Assembly (NCBI RefSeq): GCF_018130245.1
Contig: NZ_JAFCKP010000021.1
Coordinates: forward strand, 1-64,000
Length of the DNA stretch: 64,000 bases
Direction: 5' to 3'
DNA from: Bradyrhizobium sp. SZCCT0231
GTDB lineage: Bacteria; Pseudomonadota; Alphaproteobacteria; Rhizobiales; Xanthobacteraceae
Part shown: piece by piece, positions 1-8,706 of the stretch
How the letters are laid out: every line of letters begins with the position of its first letter
How positions within the stretch are numbered: position 1 is the first letter of the stretch
The notes under the pieces: model-generated
Databases searched by the model: none
What the model was told of the DNA's origin: nothing
The model's input: the letters and a program-made list of their open reading frames with translations, nothing else
Position numbers and translations under genes: made by a program

Positions 1-165
1 GCGACCAAGGAGGTCACCACCAATATCGGCGGCGTCTCGACCGCCGCGAACGAGACCGGCAACGCCGCCGGCATGGTGCTCGCAGCAGCTTCGAACCTCT
101 CCAAGCAGGCCGAGCAACTCTCCGGCGAGGTCGGCACGTTCCTCGCAGGCGTGCGCGCGGCGTAA
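1..165 (+). CDS. Methyl-accepting chemotaxis protein, C-terminal end (partial)
   Basis: The reading frame is open from the first base and stops at 163-165, so only the last 54 residues are visible. They contain a heptad-like alanine-rich stretch (AAASNLSKQAEQLSGEV) ending in FLAGVRAA. That is how many rhizobial chemoreceptors finish: the tail of the cytoplasmic signalling coiled coil that contacts CheA and CheW, with no NWETF-type CheR tether. Nothing can be said about its sensor domain, which lies outside the window. Another long coiled-coil protein could look like this, so the name rests on this short segment alone. Confidence 0.6.
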   Translation, partial: ATKEVTTNIGGVSTAANETGNAAGMVLAAASNLSKQAEQLSGEVGTFLAGVRAA

Positions 166-194
166 GCGGCACATAACACTCCCAAGCGATCGCC

Positions 195-317
195 GTCATG
201 CCCGGGCTTGTCCCGCCTGCGCGGCCGAAGCCGCTTCGGCGAGGCGAAGGCCCGGGCATCCACGTTCTTGGTGCCGTGTGGTGAGGCGTGGATGGCCGGG
301 ACAAGCCCGGCCATGAC
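195..317. repeat. Bradyrhizobium-type interspersed palindrome
   Basis: The outer arms GTCATGcCCGGGCTTGTCCCG (195-215) and its near-perfect inverse (297-317) enclose smaller nested palindromes, including AAGCCGCTTCGGCG-like and GGCCCGGGCATCCACG/CGTGGATGGCCGGG pairs. It fills the gap between the chemoreceptor and the AsmA-like gene, which converge here. I recall this family being repeated in many intergenic spaces of Bradyrhizobium chromosomes. In RNA form it would be a long hairpin, and it could also act as a terminator for either flanking gene. Confidence 0.75.
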
Positions 318-339
318 GTCGGAGAGAAGCAGGTCGCCG

Positions 340-3300
340 CTATCGCCGCGCGAGGCTGCAGCCGCTCGACAGCTGGCGCGTCGATCCGGTCGAACCGTCG
401 TTCGACTGCGAGGGGAATTCGTCGAACGGCGAGTTCTGCTTGCCGGTGTTGAACTCGAAGATCTTGCGGAACAGGCCCGGCGCCATCGCCGAGATCGGAT
501 TGACGCGCATCACGGGCGCGGCCGGCGTGCCGACGACCTCGTAGGTCACGCCGATCAGCCCCTCATTGTTGCCGCCGCCGAGGAAGATGCCGAACAACGG
601 GATCTGGCCGAAGATGTTGTTCACGCCATACATCGGCACGAAAGTGCCGCTCATGCACACCTGGTTGCCGGGATAGTCGATCGAGCCCTCGATGGTGGCA
701 CCGATCATCGGCCCCTTGACCACGCCGTCGCGGATCGTGAGCGCGCCGTTCTGCCGGGTGAACTCGGCGCGCAGCGCGCTGAAGGAGACGCCGTTTCCGG
801 TCCCGTTGGGAGCGCCGGCAGCCACGCGCTCCAGCTGCGCCTCGCCCTTCACCGTGAAGTCGCGCACGTTGATGAGACCCTCGCGCGAGGTGTTCGGCTC
901 CGACGTCGGCGGCTCCAGCGCCACCACCATCTGGCCGCCGACCGCCTTGGTGTAGGTGTCGGTGAAGCGCAGCAGCGCGCCGGCATCGTTGGTCTGGAGG
1001 TAGATCACCTCGCGGTTGCCCTGCGCGCGGCCGCCGCGCAGATCGGCTGCCACCGGCGTGTCGCGGCCGATCTTGCCGCTGAGCGTGAAGGCTTTGATCG
1101 CGCCATTGCGTTTCGACATCTTGGCATCGACGCTGCGCATCGCCTCGCCGTTGAAGCCGGCCACCGCACCGAGCTTCACGTCGATATCGAAATCGACGTT
1201 CTTCAGCTTGTTCTTGTCGTCCCTGGAATTGCCTGAGATCGCCGATTTCAGGAAACCGCGGCCGTCGAATACGTCGCCACGCATGGTGCCGCGTACGACA
1301 CCGTCCTGGTTACGCTCCACCTTCAACGACGCCTTGTCGCCGTCGGACGGCGCGTAGGTCGGGAAGTTCGCGTTCATGAGATCGCCGTTCGCGTCGACCT
1401 CGAGCGAGCCCTTGATCGAGGCGCCGCCGCCTTCGATGACGATGTCTTCCAGGCGTGTCGATTGCGCGGTCGGCACCACCTTGAATGTGGCTTTGCCTGA
1501 CTTGCCCGGCAGCTTGACCCAGCCGGGCAGGATGTTGTCGAGCCTGACCGGGGTCAGGTCAACCTCGACGCCGAGCTTGGTGGTCTGATCCACACCGCTC
1601 GCGATCTTGCCCGACAATTTGATCGGCAACGATCCGCTCACGGCGGGGCTGAGATCGAATCCCAGCCGCGCGCGGCTGGCATCGTCCAACGTCGCCTGCA
1701 ATCTGACATCCGCATCGCCCTCGGTCGGCTTGCGATAGTCGAGCGAGGCTGCCTGGCCGTTGATCTTGACGTCGCCCTTGACCTGATAGCCCTGGTTATT
1801 GGCTGATATCTTGAGGTTGTTGGCCTCCAGCTTCTGGTTCATCACCAGCTTGTCGGCGGCAAAGCCGTTGAGCTCGGCGGTGACGGCATAAGTGGTGTCA
1901 GCCTTGGTCAGCTCGCCCTTGACCGGCATGCCGAGCTGAATGTTCGCGGAGAAGGTTCCCTTGCTGGTGTTGGGATCGACGACCGTTGCCGACAGATCGC
2001 TCAGCCGATCATTGGCGAGCATCTCGGCGGCCGCAGGCACCGGGCCTTCGACACGGAACCTGCTCCGCGACGGCGACGGCTTGGGCGCCATGTCAGGCAC
2101 CTCGAACACGAAGTCGGAGATCGTGACCTTGCGACCCGAGGGCGTATCCGCAACGCCCTGCCCGATGTTCACGGTCGCGGTGCGCCCGGTCACGCGCGCC
2201 TTCAAATCGGCATCGCGCACCACCGGCATGCCGTCCACGGGGCGGACTGCGACGCCGCTCGCTACGATGTTCACCGACAGGCCGTCGTCCGGAATGGGCG
2301 GGCCCTTGCGCGGCAGGTTCCTTGTCGGCGAGTTGACGCCGATCTCGATGCGCTGGAGCGTTCCGCGCTCGATCCGTTCGATCACCCATTCACGCAATTC
2401 AGGGACGATCAGCGTCGGCCACATCCGCTTCAAGGCAGAGGCCGACATCGGCGTCCCCGCAAAGCCGAGAGTCAGCCGCGGCTCGCCCGAATAGTCGATG
2501 GCGCCGGTGCCGGCGACGCCGATCTCGCCGTTGGAGACGTCGGCCTGTGTCAGCAAGATGCGCTTGTGGTCGGTGTCGAAGCGGAAGCCGATCGCAATGC
2601 GGTTGAAGACCAGCGGCGGCTCGTTGTCGATGCCGCCGAGCAGGATCGATCCACCGCTGAAGCCGAGCTGCCAGTCGTTGATGTTGCCGTTGGGCGGCTC
2701 GAGATGGGCCAGAAGCGTCAGACGGTTGGCGCCGGAGAGAATCTTGAATGGTGCGACCAGCACGCGCCGGTTGGCGTCCCATTCGACATTGATCTCGGCC
2801 GAGTCGATTGCCATGGGATAGTCGGGCGTGTCGGTGTCGATGATGTTGCCGGCGCCGACCGCGATCTTGCCGCGGAAAAAGGTCGGCACGCCGTCGCGGC
2901 CGAGCTCGCCCTTGAGCTCGCCCGTCAGCGGCAGGTCGGCGGTGTAGGTGAGGTCCTTCACCCGCAGCGCTAGCAGTATGTTGGAGGTCGAGACCTTGTC
3001 CGCCTTGATGTCGACCGAGCGCACGCCATTCTCGGCGGGACCGATCGTGGCACGCAGCATCCACGGGCGCGCGCCCTCCTCGCCGAGGCTGAGCGCGACG
3101 CCGCCACGGCTCGGCCGGCGCAGGCTGAGCGTGATATTCTCAAACGACCATTTGCTGCCGCGCTGCTGATCGTCGACGATCAGATTGCCGTTCCTCAGAC
3201 CGATCTCGTTGAGATTCTGGCCGTCGAGGCCGGTCATGCTCAGGCTGTCGAGCCAGTCGAGGCCCTGAAGGATGCCGCTCTGCGCGGGCGCCTGCGGTGC

Positions 3301-4050
3301 GGCCTGCGATACCTCCGGGCTCGCAGGCGCGGTCGCGAATGGCGGCGGGGGTACACCGTTGCGCGGGAATGTCGGCGGCAGGCCCGCGTCCTTCTTGGAC
3401 GCGACGCCGGTCGCCAGCGGCTTTGCAGTGTCGCCGGCGGACACGGTGACGGTGCCGTCAGGCGCAATGCGGATTGCGAGCTCGGCATCGACGAGATTGA
3501 GGCTCTCGGCGCGCAGGTGCCCCATCAGGAGGGCCGCACCCGACAGCTTCACCTCGGCCTTCGGCGCGCTGGCGACGATGGCGTGATCGCGATCCCGAAC
3601 GATGATGTCTCGGATGCGGACGGCGATGCGGACCCGCCCGGCGCGCTCGATCTGGGTGCCGCCGATCTCAACCGTGTTGCCGTGACCGATATTGTCCTCG
3701 ATCGCGGCTGCCAGCCATGGCGTTGCGATGTCCAGATTGATGGGACCGGCGCCGAGCCGCCACCACAGCGCACCGAAGCAGCCGACGAAAATGGCGACCA
3801 GGGTGCCGACGACCACGGCCATGCGCTTCAGCCAGCGACCACCCCCCACCCAGCGGCGCAACGCGACGAATCCGTCACCGAAGCGATGGAAGCCCGAACC
3901 GGAACGCGCCAGCAACCGGCGTGCGCGATAGCCCGCCGCCGCTTCCTGATCCGGATCCCAGTCGGCGTCGTCCCATTCCTGCGGCTCATAATGGCCGCCG
4001 CGCCGATCGAAATCCCGGTTGTAGTCCTGGGGCGACGTATTCCTTGCCAT
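340..4050 (-). CDS. AsmA/YhdP-like DUF3971 envelope protein
   Basis: A 1,236-residue protein with a cytoplasmic head, one transmembrane helix at about residues 65-90 (MAVVVGTLVAIFVGCFGALWW), and a very long periplasmic part built of beta-rich repeats. Its C-terminus (YGVNNIFGQIPLFGIFLGGG and VGTPAAPVMRVNPISAMAPG) is typical of the YhdP/DUF3971 branch of the AsmA superfamily. These proteins are thought to bridge the periplasm and move phospholipid to the outer membrane. The frame is open up to 4173, but I chose the ATG at 4050 because GAGAGG lies just upstream and the sequence MARNTSPQDYNRDF starts there. It diverges from the peroxiredoxin gene. Confidence 0.85.
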   Translation of the reverse strand: MARNTSPQDYNRDFDRRGGHYEPQEWDDADWDPDQEAAAGYRARRLLARSGSGFHRFGDGFVALRRWVGGGRWLKRMAVVVGTLVAIFVGCFGALWWRLGAGPINLDIATPWLAAAIEDNIGHGNTVEIGGTQIERAGRVRIAVRIRDIIVRDRDHAIVASAPKAEVKLSGAALLMGHLRAESLNLVDAELAIRIAPDGTVTVSAGDTAKPLATGVASKKDAGLPPTFPRNGVPPPPFATAPASPEVSQAAPQAPAQSGILQGLDWLDSLSMTGLDGQNLNEIGLRNGNLIVDDQQRGSKWSFENITLSLRRPSRGGVALSLGEEGARPWMLRATIGPAENGVRSVDIKADKVSTSNILLALRVKDLTYTADLPLTGELKGELGRDGVPTFFRGKIAVGAGNIIDTDTPDYPMAIDSAEINVEWDANRRVLVAPFKILSGANRLTLLAHLEPPNGNINDWQLGFSGGSILLGGIDNEPPLVFNRIAIGFRFDTDHKRILLTQADVSNGEIGVAGTGAIDYSGEPRLTLGFAGTPMSASALKRMWPTLIVPELREWVIERIERGTLQRIEIGVNSPTRNLPRKGPPIPDDGLSVNIVASGVAVRPVDGMPVVRDADLKARVTGRTATVNIGQGVADTPSGRKVTISDFVFEVPDMAPKPSPSRSRFRVEGPVPAAAEMLANDRLSDLSATVVDPNTSKGTFSANIQLGMPVKGELTKADTTYAVTAELNGFAADKLVMNQKLEANNLKISANNQGYQVKGDVKINGQAASLDYRKPTEGDADVRLQATLDDASRARLGFDLSPAVSGSLPIKLSGKIASGVDQTTKLGVEVDLTPVRLDNILPGWVKLPGKSGKATFKVVPTAQSTRLEDIVIEGGGASIKGSLEVDANGDLMNANFPTYAPSDGDKASLKVERNQDGVVRGTMRGDVFDGRGFLKSAISGNSRDDKNKLKNVDFDIDVKLGAVAGFNGEAMRSVDAKMSKRNGAIKAFTLSGKIGRDTPVAADLRGGRAQGNREVIYLQTNDAGALLRFTDTYTKAVGGQMVVALEPPTSEPNTSREGLINVRDFTVKGEAQLERVAAGAPNGTGNGVSFSALRAEFTRQNGALTIRDGVVKGPMIGATIEGSIDYPGNQVCMSGTFVPMYGVNNIFGQIPLFGIFLGGGNNEGLIGVTYEVVGTPAAPVMRVNPISAMAPGLFRKIFEFNTGKQNSPFDEFPSQSNDGSTGSTRQLSSGCSLARR

Positions 4051-4341
4051 TGCCTCTCGATACAGGCGCCCGTCGTAGGATTGAGCGCCGCCGGGACCGC
4101 AGCCGTTCGCGGGAGGTGAAGCTCCCCGCGCCGGCACTGCCGCCATACCTCGAATATTCCTGCTGTTCGTCATTTCGCCCCGGGAGCGCGTTCAACGAGC
4201 AGTGGGGTGGTGTGTGGAATTCCTTGTAACCATACTCCGGCGTCGTCAGACTTGCCCAGCCGAGGGCGCGCTTCCGGCACGCCGGACGAGAGCTGCAATA
4301 CCGCTTCGGTTGACCCGCCGAAAGCGTCGAAAGGAAGGCGT

Positions 4342-5031
4342 ATGTCCAAGAAATCCCGAAAGAAATCGTCCAAAACGTCCTCCGGCAGTCCGACCGCCAA
4401 AACGAAGACCGCAAAAACGCGGGCATCGACTCAAGCAAGGTCCGCGAAAACACAGCGGACACCGGCAAGCAAATCAACCGGGACCATAGCAAAAGCAGGA
4501 TCACATAAGGCCGCATCGAAACAGTTAAAATCATCCAAATCGGCCTCCCCGCCCGCTGCGGCGAAGTCCGGCTTGGCCGAGGGCCAGAAGGCCCCCGCTT
4601 TCCGTCTGCCTCGGGACGGCGGCGACGTGGTCACATTGGCAGGCTATGCCGGCCGAAAGCTCGTCCTGTTCTTCTACCCCCGGGCCGACACGCCCGGCTG
4701 CACAAGGGAGGCGATCGACTTCACCCGCCTGGCCGACGCCTTCGCTGCCGCCGGCACTGCGGTGCTCGGCATCTCCGCCGATCCATTAAAGGCCCAGGAG
4801 AAGTTTCGCGACAAGCACAAGCTCGGCGTTCCCCTCATCTCGGACGAGAAACATGAGATGCTGGAGGCCTATGGCGCCTGGGGTCAAAAATCCATGTATG
4901 GCAAGAGCTTCCTGGGGATTCTTCGCACCACGATACTGGTCGGGGCCGACGGTCGGGTGGCCCGGGTCTGGCGCAACGTCCGGGTCGACGGCCATGCCGA
5001 CGAGGTGCTGGAGGCGGCAAGAAGCCTTTAA
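4342..5031 (+). CDS. Bcp/PrxQ-type peroxiredoxin with lysine-rich N-terminal tail
   Basis: A 229-residue protein. From about residue 78 it is an AhpC/TSA-fold peroxiredoxin of the Bcp/PrxQ class, which reduces hydroperoxides with thiols. The peroxidatic cysteine sits in DTPGCTREA. The resolving cysteine usually found five residues later is isoleucine here, so it probably works as a 1-Cys enzyme or uses another thiol. The first 75-80 residues are almost only Lys, Ser, Thr and Ala (MSKKSRKKSSKTSSGSPTAK and onward), resembling a histone H1-like tail rather than a signal peptide. ATG 4342 is preceded by AAGGAAGG. The gene stands alone between a divergent AsmA-like gene and an M23 peptidase. Confidence 0.88.
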   Translation: MSKKSRKKSSKTSSGSPTAKTKTAKTRASTQARSAKTQRTPASKSTGTIAKAGSHKAASKQLKSSKSASPPAAAKSGLAEGQKAPAFRLPRDGGDVVTLAGYAGRKLVLFFYPRADTPGCTREAIDFTRLADAFAAAGTAVLGISADPLKAQEKFRDKHKLGVPLISDEKHEMLEAYGAWGQKSMYGKSFLGILRTTILVGADGRVARVWRNVRVDGHADEVLEAARSL

Positions 5032-5077
5032 CCAGTCCGTTAAATTCGCGTGTTCCCGTTTCCGGAAAATTAACCAT
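5028..5077 (+). promoter_or_regulatory. Cluster of CtrA-like half-sites upstream of the M23 peptidase
   Basis: Three TTAA words lie at 5028-5031, 5040-5043 and 5070-5073. The last is part of TTAACCAT (5070-5077), a form of the CtrA half-site in alphaproteobacteria. The first pair is spaced by 8 rather than the canonical 7 bases, so this is weaker than the box upstream of amiC. An M23 peptidase controlled by the cell-cycle regulator would make biological sense, but this is inference. Confidence 0.3.
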
Positions 5078-5142
5078 GACCGGCCCAGATTGCTGCGGCA
5101 ATGAGGCCGCAAGGAACCCATCCGACCGGCGCGGGAGTGCCG

Positions 5143-6498
5143 ATGTCGAAAAGTTCTGCCCAATACTCGCAGTCCCCCCAACATCATCCACACGACCACG
5201 GACGGCCCTTCCAGCGCCGTCCGGCCGCCCCGGCGGCGGCAACCGCGATTCCCCTGCCCGCCACCGACGACGCCTACACCATCGTCCATGCCGGCAAGCA
5301 GGTCCGCTTCGGACCCGTGGTGTTCTGGATCGTGGTCGGCACCGTGGTGCTGCTCGGGCTATGGTCGGCAGCGACCGCCACCTATTTTGCGTTCCGTGAC
5401 GACGTCCTCACCCGGCTGATCGCCCGCCAGGCCGAGATGCAATACGCCTATGAGGACCGCATCGCCGAGCTGCGCGCCAAGGTCGACCGCACCACCAGCC
5501 GCCAGTTGCTCGACCAGGAACAGTTCGACCAGAAGCTCGACCACATCATGAAGCGCCAGACGGCGCTGGAGTCCCGGGCCACGGCGCTCGGGGCCATGCC
5601 CGACGTGACCGGCTCGATTCCCCGTACCGCCCCGCAGCGAGGCGATTCGAGCCAGGCCACGCCAAAGCCGTCGCCGATCAGCGACACCGTCATCTTCGTG
5701 GCGCCACCGGATCGCGAAGCGCGCCTCGAATCGCGCGCGCCGACCGTCGTGGCGCCGCCGACCAGCCAATTCGCCAAGAACCAGGGCTTCGACAACGTGC
5801 TAGTCCGGCTCACGACTTCGCTTGACCAGGTCGAGCGCCGCCAGATGGCGGCGCTCAACGCCGTCGAGGAAGGCATGGATTCGCGCATGCGCCGGATGCG
5901 CGGCGTGGTCAGCGATCTCGGGTTGAACCTTGCCCATCTCGAAGCCGCCGTGCCGCGCAGCGCGATGGGTGGGCCTTTCGTACCCGTCAAATTGACGGCC
6001 AGTGCCGGACCGTTCGAAAAGCAGCTCTATCGCATCAACACGACGCGCGCCGAGATGGACCGTCTCAACCGCACGCTGGCCCTGGTGCCCTACCGCAAGC
6101 CCGTCATCGGCGAGGTCGAGTTCACCTCCGGTTTCGGCGTGCGCAGCGATCCCTTCCTGGGCCGGCCCGCGATGCACACCGGCCTCGACTTCCGCGCCGC
6201 CAGCGGCGATCCCGTTCGCGTCACCGCCAACGGCAAGGTGGTCTCGGCCGGCTGGTCCGGCGGCTACGGCCGCATGGTCGAGGTCGACCACGGCAACGGG
6301 CTTTCGACCCGCTACGGCCATCTCTCCGAGATCAATGTCAGGGTCGGCGAGATCGTGAAGATCGGCCAGGTCGTCGGGCTCGTCGGCTCGACCGGCCGCT
6401 CCACCGGTCCGCATTTGCACTATGAGACCCGCATCGAGGGCGAAGCGGTCGACCCGCAGAAATTCCTGCGCGCCGGCGTCCGGCTCAGCGCGGGTTAG
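5143..6498 (+). CDS. M23 family metallopeptidase (membrane-anchored murein endopeptidase)
   Basis: A 451-residue protein: a cytoplasmic Pro/His-rich head, one transmembrane helix at about residues 58-80, a periplasmic coiled-coil region, then a C-terminal LytM/M23 domain from about residue 335. Zinc-ligand motifs are visible: HTGLDF (H-x3-D) and GPHLHYE (H-x-H). With these present, the domain should be catalytically active, cutting peptidoglycan cross-links during growth or division; degenerate LytM factors that only activate amidases lack such ligands. ATG 5143 is favoured over 5101 because CGGGAG precedes it. The frame starts 112 bases after the peroxiredoxin stop and probably has its own promoter. 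Confidence 0.88.
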   Translation: MSKSSAQYSQSPQHHPHDHGRPFQRRPAAPAAATAIPLPATDDAYTIVHAGKQVRFGPVVFWIVVGTVVLLGLWSAATATYFAFRDDVLTRLIARQAEMQYAYEDRIAELRAKVDRTTSRQLLDQEQFDQKLDHIMKRQTALESRATALGAMPDVTGSIPRTAPQRGDSSQATPKPSPISDTVIFVAPPDREARLESRAPTVVAPPTSQFAKNQGFDNVLVRLTTSLDQVERRQMAALNAVEEGMDSRMRRMRGVVSDLGLNLAHLEAAVPRSAMGGPFVPVKLTASAGPFEKQLYRINTTRAEMDRLNRTLALVPYRKPVIGEVEFTSGFGVRSDPFLGRPAMHTGLDFRAASGDPVRVTANGKVVSAGWSGGYGRMVEVDHGNGLSTRYGHLSEINVRVGEIVKIGQVVGLVGSTGRSTGPHLHYETRIEGEAVDPQKFLRAGVRLSAG

Positions 6499-6530
6499 TC
6501 CCGCGCTTCTCTCCGTCCCGTAAGCGGCCT

Positions 6531-7706
6531 CTAGCGCCGGCCACCCATTCCGCCTCCAGGGCCGCCGAAGCCGCCACCACCCATTCCACCACCGGGTCCC
6601 ATGGGCCCGCCGGGCCCTGACGGGCCGCTCGGTCCTGTCGGCGCAGAGCCGGGCGGCGCGCCGAGCCCTGCTCCTGGCGCAGGCGCCCCCGGTGCACCGG
6701 GCTGGCCGCCGCCAGAGGTAGTGCCGCGATTTGGATGCAGGATCGAGCCGCCCGACGAGCGCCCGGGATGCTCCGCTCCGCCGGGAGCCTGCCCCGGCGA
6801 TCCCGGGAATTGCCCAACCGCCTGCGCCGAATCGAGCTGAAGCCCGCGCGACCGGTCGAACACGCCATTGACCACCATGCGCGCTTCACCGGCGGCTGGG
6901 CCGAAGCGCGAGCCGTCATGGGCAATGAGCCCGGAGCCGAGCTGGAGGTTCGCCCCCGCCCGCTGCACATAGGCTTCGATCGACAGGCGGCTGGCGCCGA
7001 CGAGATCCGAAAAATCGTCGATTCGCGTGCGCGCCGCCTGCATCGCCCCCTGGCTCGCGCTGCCCTCGATCTGGACTCGCTGGCCGACCAACCGGGGATC
7101 GACGCCGTTCAGCTTCAACCCGCCGATTCGCAAGCCGTCCGGCCCGCGCTCGACCAGACCCGTCACGCGTGCGACCGCATTGCGCCTCGGCTCGACTAGG
7201 CTTGCGACGATGACCGCGTCAGTCCGGCGCAAGCCGTAGACGGCGACTTGCGTACCCGTCCGGAGCTTGCTCGCCTTGTCACCGGCGAAGATCTTCTGGC
7301 CGAGCACGGTCAGCTCGTTGCCCTTCACCTGCTCAATCGGACCGGAGACCTCGCTCGCGATCGTGATGTTGCGCGTGACGAGCGTGCCGTCGGCCTGACG
7401 GATCGCAACCACGCGCGCGAGTTGACCGATACGCAGCGCCCTAGGGCTGGCTGCCTCCCCGTCGATCCGGACCGGCACATCGCTCGCGTAAGTGATGCGC
7501 TCGCCGTTGACGTAGATGCTGCCGAAACGCTGGATCACGCCGACGATGCCGGTGCCGCCGATGCCGTGATCATCACCGCGCTTGATCCCGGTGCCACCGA
7601 TGCCCTGATCGGTGCCGCGCTTGACCTGTGCACGGGCGATAGCCGTGCCGGCGAGCCAGAATCCGGCCAGCAGCAGGCGACGAGAGATGAACGGCGGCCG
7701 GCTCAT
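6531..7706 (-). CDS. DUF5666 domain secreted protein with Gly/Pro-rich tail
   Basis: A 391-residue protein starting MSRPPFISRRLLLAGFWLAG, an arginine-containing signal sequence cut near AIARAQ. Two copies of GGTGIKRG/GGTGIVG follow, then tandem small beta-barrel DUF5666 units (VRIDGEAASPRALRIGQLARV, then KGNELTVLGQKIFA, then RVTGLVERGPDGLRIGG). The last 120 residues are collagen-like Gly/Pro/Met repeats (GPSGPSGPGGPMGPGGGM) with no obvious fold. The function of DUF5666 is not established. The start codon overlaps the stop of the upstream DUF6502 gene (ATGA), so the two are translationally coupled. Confidence 0.82.
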   Translation of the reverse strand: MSRPPFISRRLLLAGFWLAGTAIARAQVKRGTDQGIGGTGIKRGDDHGIGGTGIVGVIQRFGSIYVNGERITYASDVPVRIDGEAASPRALRIGQLARVVAIRQADGTLVTRNITIASEVSGPIEQVKGNELTVLGQKIFAGDKASKLRTGTQVAVYGLRRTDAVIVASLVEPRRNAVARVTGLVERGPDGLRIGGLKLNGVDPRLVGQRVQIEGSASQGAMQAARTRIDDFSDLVGASRLSIEAYVQRAGANLQLGSGLIAHDGSRFGPAAGEARMVVNGVFDRSRGLQLDSAQAVGQFPGSPGQAPGGAEHPGRSSGGSILHPNRGTTSGGGQPGAPGAPAPGAGLGAPPGSAPTGPSGPSGPGGPMGPGGGMGGGGFGGPGGGMGGRR

Positions 7707-8581
7707 GAAGGACCACCTTCTTTGCCACGCGCCTTCGCTTCACCCCCCTCGTCGGCACCTTCGCTGTAGATGTAGATGCCGAAATTCCAGCGCGCATTGC
7801 CACCCTTGTCCTTGGCGAGCGCGCGGTTGGCCTCGCGATTGGCGGTCTTCAGCGCATCCATGGCGAGCTCGCGCGAGCGCGCTTCGAGCCGCCGCGCCAG
7901 CTTCGGCGAGATGTTGTTGTAGTGCACCGCGCGCTCGAGGAAGCGTGGCGCGGGCCCGGAGACGTTTTCCGCGGCGGCCGCGATATGGTCGTGCAGATTG
8001 CGGCCGAGATAATGCCATTTGCCGTCGTCCTCGCCGCTCGGCACGAAAGCGGCCTCGACCAACTCGATCTCGTCGGCCTCGTTGATGGTGACGAGCTTGC
8101 GGTCGATCCACTCGTCGAGCACCGCGCGTGGCCGCACGTCCTTGGTGACGGAAGCGACCAGTTGCTCGAACGAGGGCGCATCGTCCTCGGCCGTGCGCGG
8201 CAAAGCGAGCGGCTCGCCCCTGGCATCGGTAAACTCGGGCGCGGCGAGCCAGCGCGCGATCACCGCGCTGGTCAGCGACACTGCTGCCGGCGCCTCGTGC
8301 ACGGGCGCGCCGGCGCCGCGCAGCCGCGCCACTTCCTTGCGATGGATGCCGGTGAGCAAGCTGACCCGGCTGTCGGTCTGCTCCTTTCCTTCCAGCGAGA
8401 AATCGTGCTCGGCGACGTTGACGAACAGTTCGCGAAGCAGCTGCGCCAATGCCGGAAAGGTCATGCCGCTTCGGATGCAGAGCCGCACGAGCGGGCGCAG
8501 CAGCCGCGCCAGCGGCGCGTGCAGCTTCGAGGCGGCATTCGGCTGCGGCGCCGCTGCTTTGAACCCGGACTTGGCATTCAT
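7703..8581 (-). CDS. DUF6502 family protein (helix-turn-helix-like)
   Basis: A 292-residue cytoplasmic protein. The N-terminal third (LHAPLARLLRPLVRLCIRSG, then FPALAQLLRELFVNVAEHDF, then TDSRVSLLTGIHRKEVARLR) is characteristic of DUF6502. It has the look of a winged-helix DNA-binding segment, with RVSLLTGIHRKEV as a possible recognition helix. The rest is mixed alpha/beta of unknown role. It is the first gene of a two-gene operon with the DUF5666 protein. Upstream, between it and a divergent 53-codon gene, are two 17-base palindromes that could be its own operator. Regulation by this protein is inference. Confidence 0.75.
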   Translation of the reverse strand: MNAKSGFKAAAPQPNAASKLHAPLARLLRPLVRLCIRSGMTFPALAQLLRELFVNVAEHDFSLEGKEQTDSRVSLLTGIHRKEVARLRGAGAPVHEAPAAVSLTSAVIARWLAAPEFTDARGEPLALPRTAEDDAPSFEQLVASVTKDVRPRAVLDEWIDRKLVTINEADEIELVEAAFVPSGEDDGKWHYLGRNLHDHIAAAAENVSGPAPRFLERAVHYNNISPKLARRLEARSRELAMDALKTANREANRALAKDKGGNARWNFGIYIYSEGADEGGEAKARGKEGGPS

Positions 8582-8605
8582 GTCTGAACTGTACCAACGC
8601 TACAC

Positions 8606-8661
8606 GTGGGACACAATCCCACACTTTCTCGTGTTGCAATTGACGTGGTAAATTTTCCCAC
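8606..8661. promoter_or_regulatory. Paired 17-bp palindromes in a divergent promoter
   Basis: Palindrome one, 8606-8622, is GTGGGA-CACAA-TCCCAC with perfect 6-base arms. Palindrome two, 8645-8661, is GTGGTAAATTTTCCCAC and matches the same plan with one arm mismatch. Their starts are 39 bases apart, close to four helical turns, so two dimers would bind the same face. TTGACG (8640-8645) overlaps the second site and could be a -35 element for the rightward gene. The sites lie 25-80 bases upstream of the DUF6502 start and 46-101 upstream of the small gene. Confidence 0.5.
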
Positions 8662-8706
8662 ATATACGCGACACCACTGAGGGCGCGACATAGAGGGACT
8701 TTACCC

